From NCBI GenBank assembly GCA_900073065.1, contig FJOG01000116.1:1-21379 (forward strand): a stretch of 21,379 nt of DNA, written 5' to 3'. Numbering within the stretch: position 1 is the first letter of the stretch; each line of letters starts with the position of its first letter. The notes under the pieces were generated by a model. It was not told the DNA's origin and did not search any database. It saw only the letters and a program-made list of their open reading frames with translations. Positions 9,185 through 18,146 of this stretch are shown here, piece by piece. The DNA is from Phialocephala subalpina. Its lineage: Eukaryota > Ascomycota > Leotiomycetes > Helotiales > Mollisiaceae. A program made the position numbers and the translations under genes.

Positions 9185-9995
9185 AATTATATCTGTCGGA
9201 GGGTCTATTATAATGGGGCAGATTATAGCCTTTGTTTCTTTGCTTGCGAGGTAAATTATTATTTTCTCGCTCTAAACATCAAGATTCTCGCGTCCTTCTT
9301 AGAACCTTGGGATATATTAATAGGAATAAATTTGTTATTTGTATTCTCGATATACTTTATAATACCATTAATCGTAAATATTATATATTGAGAAATATAT
9401 TTAATTTTATAAATATAAAAAGAATTATAATATATTATATATTATATTATATATTTAATATGATTTTTGAAAAGAATTTTTACGAATATTAATTTCTTAG
9501 GATTTGTAATAAAGTATATTATAAAAATTATTATTATATATATTTTTATTAAATAAAACTAATAAAATTTTATAGATTTTTAAAATATATTTCTTATTTT
9601 GATTTAAATAAAATTATATTATTTAATTAAATAATATAAAATATTTAAATTATTAAATGAAATTTTTTTATTATAAATTTATTTTTATAAAAACCTTAGA
9701 AATTATTAAATTTTTTAAAAAGAAATAAAAGAAAATTATTCAAATATTAATTTATATAAAAGTTTTAAAATATAATAATTTATATTATAAGAAAAATTAT
9801 TATGTCTCTTTTAGGTTTTTTTATTAATATATATTATTATTAATTTATTAATTGAATTTGAATATTCTCGAAAATTATTTAATAATTATTCAAATAAAAT
9901 ATAATTTAATATAATTTTATAATTATAATATAATAAATTCTTAAAATAAAAAGAAACTTTTAATTTATATTAAAAAAGAAAATATTTATCTGGTA
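9185..9995. other. AT-rich block 2, probable RIP-degraded repeat
   Basis: From about 9250 it is almost pure A and T, with long runs of mixed A/T words and no credible coding frame. It separates the glycosidase from the 3' side of the calcium ATPase gene. The change in composition is sharp at the ATPase side (about 9995) and more gradual at the left. Confidence 0.55.
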
Positions 9996-10200
9996 GATTG
10001 CGATGAACAGCCATTCATTTTGTATATCAGATATCCATCCGGCCCAAGAAATTAGTATAAATAAAAAGCGCACAAAAGAAAAACGCTCCGTGGTATCACT
10101 GAAAGGTCCGATCACATCTCCAAACCGCTTGCGCCCCTCACCCCTCCATCCCTTTCCTCTTCCGCTGAATATTAACGCGCCAAAGAAACCCCTGCTCCAC

Positions 10201-13200
10201 CTAAGACGAAGAATCATCCCGATCCCTCCAATCACCACTTGAAACCCCTTGATGATGATGAACATGCATATGATCCTTCATATGCTCCACCTTCTCATCG
10301 AATCTGAATTTCAATGAACTCACTCTCCCTCCTCTCACGCGTTTGATAAAATTCAAATCACTCTCCCTCCTCCCCAACTTCACGTGTTCCGGCGCAAGAC
10401 TCCTCTTCCATCCCCTAGGAATGATCTCCACAACCCATTTATCGGGGATCAAGCGAATGATGACAGCCATGGGCAGCGAGAGGGCGCCGAGTACGAGGGA
10501 CACGCCCCATTGGACACCGTTGAGAGGCTTCACGTGGAAGGCTTCGCCGCCCACGAAGATGATCATTATTTGGCCGCCGACCATGATAAAGTTTATGCCG
10601 ATGAAGAACCAGTTGTGCGTTATGCCTTCGAGGATGTTGAATTTGTTGTCTAGGCGGCGGTTGCTGTTTTATGCATTAGCATATAGATGGGAAAGTGGGG
10701 GAGGGAAAGGAGAAGGGAGAGGAGAAGGGAAGGTGGGACGCACTTAAACTCATTAAAAATCTGCATCCAAACAAAGGTATTAAAAACCAGCGTCTTCAAC
10801 TGCTTCATCTCATCCTCATCCTGTGTATCATACCCAAAGATCTGCGCTCCCGCAAAATGCAACGTGAACGTCACCGCCAACTGGAAGATCGCTTGCCCGA
10901 TAATCATCTTCCACATATTCAATGTAATGAGGGGAGTGGATTTTTTCTCGGGTTTCCGGTTCAGGATAGCCCGCGTGGGAGGATCGGTGGCTAAGGCCAA
11001 GGCGGCGAAGGTGTCCATTATTAGGTTTACCCAGAGGAGTTGGACTGGGGAGAGCACGGATTGCTCTTCGGAGGATGCGACGGCGGTCACGAAGGTTAGA
11101 AGGACGGCGGTTATGTTTACTGTGAGTTGGAACTTGAACATATCATTAGAACCGGATCTTGCAGGAGGTCAGGGGAACTTACCTGGAGGAATTTCTTCAC
11201 GGCGTCGTTTACTGCTCGTCCCCACATCAGAGCCTTGACAATGGAGGCAAAATTATCATCCATGACAATAATGGCAGATGCTTCCTTTGCGACCTCAGTA
11301 CCTGCAATACCCATCGAGAAACCGATGTCAGCCATCTTAAGCGCAGGCGCATCGTTCGTGCCATCTCCAGTCACTGCAACCGTTTCTCCAAGCTCCTTCA
11401 ATCGCTTCACCAAGATACGTTTATCTTCTGGAGATGATCGGGCAAGAACTTGAAGCTTAGGAATAGTCTTATCCATGTCTTCCTTGCTGAGTTTTCTGAA
11501 AGTCGGGCCTTCCATTACAATACCGCCTGTCTTCGGAGTGTAGATACCACATTCTTCCGCGATGGCTTGCGCTGTTAGGATATTGTCACCGGTGACCATG
11601 CGAACGAAGACGCCAGCATTTTGGCAGTCCTTCACTGCGCCTTGGACACCCTGTCGGAGCGGATCTTTGATACCAACTATTCCCAAAAGAGTCATCTCCT
11701 TGAAGATCGCCTTAAAATCAGCTTGAGTGGGATTCTCAGCCAGCACCCCATCTGCAGGAGGCCAACTTTCGAAGTCTTTATATAGGAGAGCAATTGTTCG
11801 CAGGGTTCGTCCAGCATAAGTTGAGATGATATTGGCAAGGGCCTCGGAGTCCTCAGCAGTCAGGTCGGTTTCGGACAAATCCGTGCTCGATGGGTCTCCC
11901 AAGATCTTGGTGCACTTGTCCAGAAGGATCTCCGACGCGCCCTTAGCGTATACCCGGAAGTTTCCATTCGATAACTTCACCACACATGCCATATACTTCA
12001 CAGCAGAGTCGAAGGGAACTGCTTGAACAATGACAGCGTTAGATCGTTCTTGCTGGAGAGGGCCGATGGCGAGATGTGTGCGAGCAAATTCCAGAAGAGC
12101 AGTTTCCGTCTTCGATCCAATGAACGTCTGGCGTCCATCGATATCTCCTTCGAATGCGGTGGAATTGAGGACTATCGACTGGGAGAGTAGATGCTTGGCT
12201 TCCGGACTCAGTTTGGATAGAAAATCGGTGGCAGAAACAGAGTCTTCGATTTCGGCGCTCGTCTGGGAAAGTTTTTCGGTTCCTTCTATATCACCATTAG
12301 AGACTTGCCCATTAGAGATTCTCTTGGTCTTGTCAAGCGGATGCGCCTTCTTTCCAAATTGAGTTTTATGGCCGATTGTTGCAGCTACCATTGTCATCTT
12401 GTTCTCGGTCAGGGTACCAGTCTTGTCCGAACAGACAGTCGTTGCATTTCCCATCGTCTCGCAAGCTCGTAGGGCTCGGACAAGATTGTTATCCTTCAGC
12501 ATCCTCGTAGTTGCAAAAGCGAGCGCAAGAGTAACGGCAAGTGGTAATCCTTCAGGAACAGCCACCACTATCACAGTGACAGAGACGATGAAAATTTGGA
12601 GGAAACTTTGGCCCCTCTCGGATGGAGTCTCTGGACTGCCTTTCAGCTGCGCGAGAAACTTGATGAAGAGGACTATGAAGAGTACCAATGCAGCTGCTCC
12701 GCCAAGTTTTGCAATAGACTCGGCTAGCACATTGAGCTTCTGCTGCAGTGGTGTAGCTTCGGAATCCTCTCTGAGCGTCATCATTGTCTTTCCAAACGTG
12801 GAGTTCACGCCCACCGCAGTGACCATGAAAGTACCTACGCCTTCGGCCAGTTTGCTACCAGAAAGAATGAATGGATCCAGCTTCTTGAAATCCTGCCCAG
12901 CTTCGATAGCACGGTATACCTCATCTCCTGATGTCTTCTTCATGAGGTCAGATTCGCCCGTAGCAGAGGATTCGTCGCACTTGATAGAGTGGCCCTTGAT
13001 CAAAATCCCATCCACAGGTACCATATCGCCAGGTTCGAGATGCATAACATCGCCAACAAGGATGTCGTAGATTGAAATTTCCTGAGATTTGCCGGATCGA
13101 ATAACCTTCACAGTACGATCTTCCTTTTTCTTATTCAGCTTCACGAACTGCCTCTCCTTCTGCCAGTCATTGAGTGTGCCCACCACCACCACAATTATAA

Positions 13201-13909
13201 TCGCAGCCATAATCGCGACACCTTCCACCCATTCAATCTTCGTCTCTCCCGGTTCATGTTTCTGCCCAAATGTCTGGTAAAGTCCCAACGCGAGCGACAC
13301 CACGGCGGCGATTGTAAGGAGTATTAACACCTTGTCGTTGTAGGTAATCCAAGCTAATTCCAACAAACTCTTCGTCTTCTTATCTGGCAATCGATTATCC
13401 GCGAAAACGCGTTTTCGATCGACAAATAATCCATCGTTTTTGCGCGCAGGAACGGTTTTCGTGGTCGATGCTCTGGCTAATAAGCTGGGCATCGGGACAT
13501 ATTCTTTCGTTGTTGCTGCAGCCGCTTTCGCATCTTCGAAACTAACAGTTCCATCTAACGTGGTTTCTTCAGAGCTCAATCCACTCGTGATATTCGATCG
13601 CAATCCCTTCTCCAAGCCTGCAACTCCGCCGACCGCGTAGAAAGCGCTGAGACTCTTCGGGTTGAGGAATTTGGATAATTGGCCTGGCGTGAACGCGAAA
13701 CTGTTGTTTTGGACCTCGAAGAGATGTTCTGTGCCTGGATCTGGTTCCAGTGCGTCTTTGTCGTTGAGTATTGATTGTGCTGTGACTTCTTTGGTGATGT
13801 GTGCTGGGATCTTTGGGATGCCTTCTTGGGATGCTACGGTGTCGCCCTGGGATGGTTCGACTGAGAGCGCATTTGGCTCCAGGCCTTTTTCGACGTCTGA
13901 GGTCACCAT
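10201..13909 (-). CDS. P-type (P2B, PMC1-like) calcium-transporting ATPase, 1192 aa
   Basis: Pumps Ca2+ out of the cytosol, in fungi usually into the vacuole. Exons: 13909-11183, 11132-10744, 10663-10201; introns 50 nt (GTAAGT...TTCAAG) and 80 nt (GTGCGT...AACAG, pyrimidine-rich), both in frame. Start: the open frame reaches 13960 only through a TTG; the first ATG is at 13909. Motifs: CDESSATGES in the actuator domain (TGES about 317-320), PEGLP in TM4 (452-456), phosphorylation loop SDKTGTLTENKM with Asp495, nucleotide-binding KGASE (656-660), hinge TGDGTNDAP (847-855), WVNLIMDTFAALALATDPP in TM6. The TM segments and family length are complete. The N-terminal 180 residues probably hold a regulatory region. 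The C-terminus is short and ends with an unusual His-rich stretch (HMKDHMHVHHH) and an acidic Asp/Ser tail. Location could be vacuolar or plasma membrane. Confidence 0.93.
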
Positions 13910-14533
13910 GCTTAGCTGATTCTTCGTGTAGTCGACGGTTGGTTCGATAGTGAGCAGCAAGGGGGCCGCGATATTTCGAGAGCTTCAATTCCTGATAGAT
14001 GGTATTTTTTGAAGACCTCGGTGTAACAAAAGCGAATAAACTACAAATTGGAGAAGGCTACGGGTGAATGCGCGGGACTTCGAGACAGTCTCAAATATGT
14101 ATCGCGTTCACTCGGGGATTTCTCTCACAACGAGGAAAGAGAGCAAGAAGAGAAACGACGAGAGATAACGCGCACGCGACGATAGTAACAGAGTATCGCG
14201 AGAAGGGGATCGTACAATATGACATAGGCAAGAAAAAGTAATCTCGCAATTGAGCCACGCCGTTTGCACAGCCCGCTTGGCATATACCAAGGGATACAGA
14301 ACCTGATCATCACTCAACGCGCCTTGAATATTTCTCTGGGCAGTGACAACCCCAGCATACCATCTCAATCATACCGCATCAACTCACCGTGTAGCACGTT
14401 GTAGCCAAGCCCAATATTTGCTGGCAATGGGAATTTCGCCAGCTGATCTTCTTTCGCTGGTGCGTGGTACCGTGTTTGTTATACGTCAGATATGTCTACG
14501 GTCAGAGGTTGCGTTGTCGTCCGTCTTGGAAAT
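13910..14533 (-). promoter_or_regulatory. 5' flank of the calcium ATPase gene
   Basis: No coding frame with convincing features was seen; short frames here lack motifs. The segment is presumably the 5' UTR and promoter of the ATPase. It contains one CDRE-like octamer at 14251-14258. Confidence 0.4.
14251..14258 (-). promoter_or_regulatory. Candidate calcineurin-dependent response element (Crz1 site)
   Basis: On the gene strand the sequence is GTGGCTCA, an exact match to the yeast CDRE consensus GNGGC(G/T)CA, about 340 bp upstream of the ATPase ATG. Yeast PMC1 is a known Crz1 target. One match in about 600 bp has a roughly 15 percent chance of arising at random, so the support is modest. Confidence 0.3.
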
Positions 14534-14612
14534 GGGCAGAGCCGCCCAATAGTGCGCGGCTAATTCAGCCAATCATTGGCGCCAATGCTTGGCTAGCCTT
14601 GGTTCCAACCAA
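14534..14612. repeat. Cluster of palindromes with inverted CCAAT boxes
   Basis: Four dyads lie side by side. 14534-14549 has TGGGC and GCCCA arms around a 6-nt loop. 14567-14594 has 14-nt arms matching at 13 positions, with a perfect core CATTGGCGCCAATG. 14591-14598 is GGCTAGCC. 14599-14612 is TTGGTTCCAACCAA with 6-nt arms. Three CCAAT/ATTGG boxes fall in the second dyad. It may be a promoter element or the edge of a transposon. Confidence 0.5.
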
Positions 14613-14734
14613 CTCCCGTACGATAGAGAGTTTTTGACAGGCGTTCCCCTTAGTTAAACAAATAAAACATATGGTTACAAGTTCATTTCCGCCCCTGATG
14701 TTTCAACGTAAGGGTAGTAGTTATCCAATGAATT

Positions 14735-15600
14735 GATTAAACTTCCTTTTTAAACTTTCTAAGAAATTTATTCGTACGGAATATATAAGTGATTAATATA
14801 TAATAATTATAATATATACTTTTCCAAGCCTTGGCGTGCGAGTAAATGCGGGCCAATTAATAATAATAAGGCAAAGAAAAAGGATATATTATATTATTAC
14901 AAGAAAATATAATTATAAAAATAAAATAAAATTATTTATTAATTAAATTACTTTAAATTATCGAAATATATAAATCGCTTTAATCAAAGTAATTATTAGG
15001 ATTATTAATATAATTTTTATTTTATAAATTTCTTTTTTTTTTGAATTTTTTTTGAATTTTTTTTAATATATAAAATTAATTTAAAAAAAATTTTATAAAA
15101 TATTTAAAAAAGAATAATTTTTTTTATAAAACTTAAAAAAAATTATAATTATATAAGTTTTTAATTGATTTTTTTTATTTCGAAATCTTTAATTATTATA
15201 TATTAAAATATATTTTAATAAATTAAAAAATTATAATATATTACGATTTTATATTATAATTAAATTTTATTTTATTATATAATTTTTAATTTTTTAATTA
15301 ATAAAAATTTAAATAATTTAAACTTTTAAATTAATATATAATTTTTATAAGAATAAAATTTCTAATAAAATCTCGATTAATTTATATATATAATTTTATT
15401 TTTATAAGAATATTAATTAATATTTATTAGAATATTAATTTTTCAAATTAATAAATAATTATTATAATTTTATTTCCCTTGAATTTGTTTATTATATAAT
15501 AAAATCTAATAAAACCCGGATAATTGAATGCCTTTAAATCAAGGCATGAGATTAAATTATTATTTATTTCAATATTTTACCATCTGTATATTTATTCCGG
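14735..15600. other. AT-rich block 3, probable RIP-degraded repeat
   Basis: The block is nearly pure A/T, with poly-T and poly-A runs near 15025-15130. A less degraded island lies near 14820-14860 (CCAAGCCTTGGCGTGCG). No coding frame survives. It lies between the ATPase 5' side and the next gene island. Confidence 0.55.
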
Positions 15601-16430
15601 CCTCTTAACTCTATACTTCTAATTTATCTTCTTGCCTCCTTACTTCCCTGCCTTCCTATTTCCCTGCTTCCTTATATACCCTCTCCCTCCTACTCCTTTC
15701 TTCTTGTTTATATCCTCGTGTTTCGAAAGCGTCGCATCGTAATAAGGAAGCGGCCTGCGAATGGAATTAGTGATTGATAAGAGGGGGATAAGAGTGCGAG
15801 AGAGAGAAAGAGAGGTAGGGAGAGGGAGAGAGAGATTAAACACATACTTACTGGGAGAAGAGCTGCTGCACTTACGGTACCTTTGATATATGATGCGAAA
15901 GTGAAGAAATAAAGAAAGTAAATGAAAGGTAAATAATAAATTTGTGGATCCGTGGCTTAATTCAATCTTAAAAATTCGTGATTTCCCTTGCCTATTCTTT
16001 AATGATTGAATTGATTTAAGTTTTTGCGTTAAAATTAATATGATTATCCAGTAAAAACCAGCAAAGAACAATGAATGCTGAATAAATATTGGAATATACT
16101 AAGTTTTACAGGTCCGTTTACCCCCGTAGGGTATGCCATACCATGATCACCCAACTGGAAAAGTCATTCTTCTTTCAGCCACGCTGCCACGGGACTGTCT
16201 GGTATTCTCAGCAAGGGGCACCGTCCATCGTATATCTACTTCTTTTGGATTGGTTACTTCCACACGCCTCAAATTCTAAAAGTTCCTTCAGCCTCCCAAA
16301 CATACAAAAACTCGCCGTACCTAACAAGTCAGGCGCTGAGTATGCGGATACTTAAATGTTAAGAGGTTGATCTTGGATAGGTTGTACTTAATGGCAATGG
16401 TAAGCTACAGTATACTTAATCTGTGCCGCC
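15601..16430. other. Low-complexity intergenic region
   Basis: A pyrimidine-rich tract (about 15628-15700) is followed by a purine tract rich in GA repeats (about 15797-15836). Open frames across these tracts are low-complexity artefacts. From about 16000 the composition is ordinary but no gene is evident. The right end is probably the 3' UTR of the small minus-strand gene that follows. Confidence 0.4.
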
Positions 16431-16526
16431 TCAGTAATCGGTATCCTTCCCCAACCAAACGTATATCTCATCAACGAAACAATGGCCCTCCCATTCCTCC
16501 ACCTCCTTCGCCTCTTCAACATCATC
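16431..16526 (-). other. In-frame coding-like extension after the TAA of the small Cys/His gene
   Basis: Immediately after GGG TTT TAA the same frame continues DDVEEAKEVEEWEGHCFVDE, then IYVWLGKDTDY, and ends at TGA (16433-16431). The acidic, Trp-containing composition looks like protein. With it the product would be about 180 aa. It may reflect a recent nonsense mutation, stop readthrough, or chance. No intron of plausible size removes the TAA. Confidence 0.35.
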
Positions 16527-17070
16527 TTAAAACCCACCAATCTTCCTCTCAAGATCCCTGATCTTCTTTCCCATAGTCGCTGTCCTCTTCTTCCTCTCCT
16601 TCTTTCCATTCGCCTTGCTGGAGTCCAGCAGATCCATACGACGCGGTGTGGGAGCTCCTTCAATGAAAAGTGTAGCTCCGCAGCCAGTAGGCTCTTTGAG
16701 GTAACGTTGGAGCTGGTAGCTACCTTTTCCTCCATAAGAAAAACACTCATGCGCTGTTTTATCTGGTACGCGTTTTGCCTTGTGACAGATGGCCGAGCTT
16801 TCGTCTGGGTGCTTTTTGAATTGAGCAGACGAATTGTTATTCGTTGTGCGACGTGAGGTTTTGTCTTCGTGTTTGTACGGGGCCATTCTGAGTGGGTGAC
16901 AATGACAGCATCTGTGAAATGCTACTTAGTTGAGAGCTCTGTTTAATCAAAGTTTTGCGTTTCGAAGTTTCTGGTGATGCGAATGAATGAGCGGTGGATA
17001 ATACTTACAGAGACAAGTGCCCATGCTTGCAGACCTCAGGGGAAACCTCAGCATAGTTCATCTTGACCAT
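16527..17070 (-). CDS. Small Cys/His-containing hypothetical protein (148 aa, two exons)
   Basis: Exon 1 is 17070-17009 and exon 2 is 16911-16527. The 97-nt intron has donor GTAAGT and acceptor TTTCACAG and keeps frame. The product begins MVKMNYAEVSPEVCKHGHLS, with Cys14, Cys22, Cys23, Cys25 and several His forming CKHGHLSLCCHCH across the splice junction, a possible metal-binding knot. Later parts are basic and polar (YQLQRYLKEPTGCGATLFIE, then a Lys/Arg-rich stretch KKERKKRTATMGKK). No known family is recognised. Start: an in-frame TGA lies just upstream of 17070; the second Met at 17061 is an alternative. The reading frame stays open for 31 codons after the TAA (see next entry), so the gene may be truncated. 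The splice junction fusing the Cys/His motif is the best evidence that the model is right. Confidence 0.55.
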
Positions 17071-17216
17071 AAAATATTTTCAATCTCATACGTAGGTCTG
17101 AAGGCGAGGAGAGAAAAGGGAAACAAGGATGGCTGAAGATTGATCGTGTCGAAAAGTCATCAAAAATAGAGGCGGGGCACCAACAACAGATAGGATTGTG
17201 GGTATGGCGTTTCAAA

Positions 17217-17228
17217 CCAATTGATTGG
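17217..17228. promoter_or_regulatory. Inverted CCAAT boxes
   Basis: CCAATTGATTGG carries CCAAT on both strands, separated by TG, about 150 bp upstream of the small gene's ATG. CCAAT boxes are bound by the HAP/CBC complex in fungi. Confidence 0.35.
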
Positions 17229-17340
17229 ACTCTGAAGGAGCGAAAAGACCACATCTAATCTGAAACTACGTGTTCGCTGTACGAAGAATTCTCCAAAGTA
17301 CATTGCGTTCGTTTCTTGTTGGGATGGGGATGTCATTGGC

Positions 17341-17380
17341 TGTCGCATTGCGACGCAGCCATACTGCGACACGCTGCGAT
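17341..17380. repeat. Cluster of TGCGA/TCGCA words with interleaved dyads
   Basis: TGCGA occurs at 17349, 17365 and 17375, and TCGCA at 17343. TGTCGCA (17341-17347) pairs with TGCGACA (17365-17371), and CGCAGC (17354-17359) with GCTGCG (17373-17378). Confidence 0.4.
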
Positions 17381-17495
17381 TGGACCCAAAAGTAGATGCT
17401 CGCTTACAGCAAAATAATTTTGTCCTGCTATTGATGCTACCCAGGAAGTAACTACCTCCTCCATCTCACACGGGATGGCGATCAGAAATATACTA

Positions 17496-17957
17496 TCAAT
17501 ATATTGCTGTGCAGCAGCTTAGAAAGATTATGCCATTAGAAAGTGCCTTGCTTCTTCGGGAAGACTCGATAACCTCGACCACTTCCTAAAGTGCCTTCAA
17601 ATCTTCAAGAGCTCCGAGCTTGCTATCGAGAGAGAAAAAGCCCTTTCGAGTCGGTACCTTTCATGAAGTGACCAATGAGTACTATGTGATCGCCATGTTC
17701 GCAAAGCCTTAACACAAAAAAGAAGCCATCTCATCGAATAGATCCAGCGTATTACCAGCCATCGAAAGCAATTTTTCGACGTAATCCAAGCCAAGATTCG
17801 CAGCGAGAGCAAGCGCTCCGTACATGATGGCTCCTGGAAACCAGCCGATCGGCATTATGCAATCCGCGCCGCCGCCACGAATGACCCCACAGTTTGGTTT
17901 TAATAGCAGGTAAATGACCCCTTTGATGTAAGTTGGTGCTGCAATCTCATCTAACAT
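17496..17957 (-). pseudogene. Possible decayed ankyrin-repeat tail
   Basis: An 82-codon open frame starts at 17957 and includes GALALAANLGLDYVEKLLSM, which has the helix-turn-helix look of an ankyrin repeat. It ends at TAA (17711-17709), but the same frame continues past stops at 17684, 17663 and 17588 with protein-like segments (KVPTRKGFFSLDSKLGALED, EVVEVIESSRRSKAL). It lies about 190 bp downstream of, and on the same strand as, the NACHT-ankyrin gene whose ankyrin array stops early. The simplest reading is an eroded 3' part of that gene or of a relative. A spliced intact gene could not be built from it. The ankyrin match is by eye and weak. Confidence 0.35.
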
Positions 17958-17988
17958 ATTGTGAGATATATTGCGCGATGTATTCGTT

Positions 17989-18008
17989 ATCTAACTTTGA
18001 AGTTAGAT
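17989..18008. repeat. 20-bp inverted repeat
   Basis: ATCTAACTT, spacer TG, then AAGTTAGAT: perfect 9-nt arms. It lies between the NLR-like gene and its apparent decayed tail. Confidence 0.6.
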
Positions 18009-18146
18009 CCTACTATCATTCTTGTTTTGTTGCTGATCAAACCAACTGCATACGGTTGGAACATCGCGAGAAAGATAAGAAAAAGACTTTAAAAACTTAC
18101 AAGGAAATTTTACTTTGCCCACAAATAGAACACTGTTTATGAGATA

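Larger units (their letters stand above)
17071..17495. promoter_or_regulatory. 5' flank of the small Cys/His gene
   Basis: No gene is supported. Inverted CCAAT boxes lie at 17217-17228 and a cluster of TGCGA words at 17341-17380; both are listed separately. Confidence 0.35.

Noticed and set aside
12399..13070. 223-codon plus-strand open frame
   Set aside because: It lies wholly opposite the conserved Ca2+-ATPase exon (TM4 and actuator coding) and is a shadow of that frame.
13569..13988. 139-codon minus-strand frame beginning at a TTG
   Set aside because: It overlaps the start of the ATPase exon in another frame and has Arg/Ser-rich shadow composition.
15640..16071. 143-codon minus-strand frame
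   Set aside because: It is driven by pyrimidine- and purine-rich low-complexity tracts, with Leu/Ser and Lys/Arg runs.
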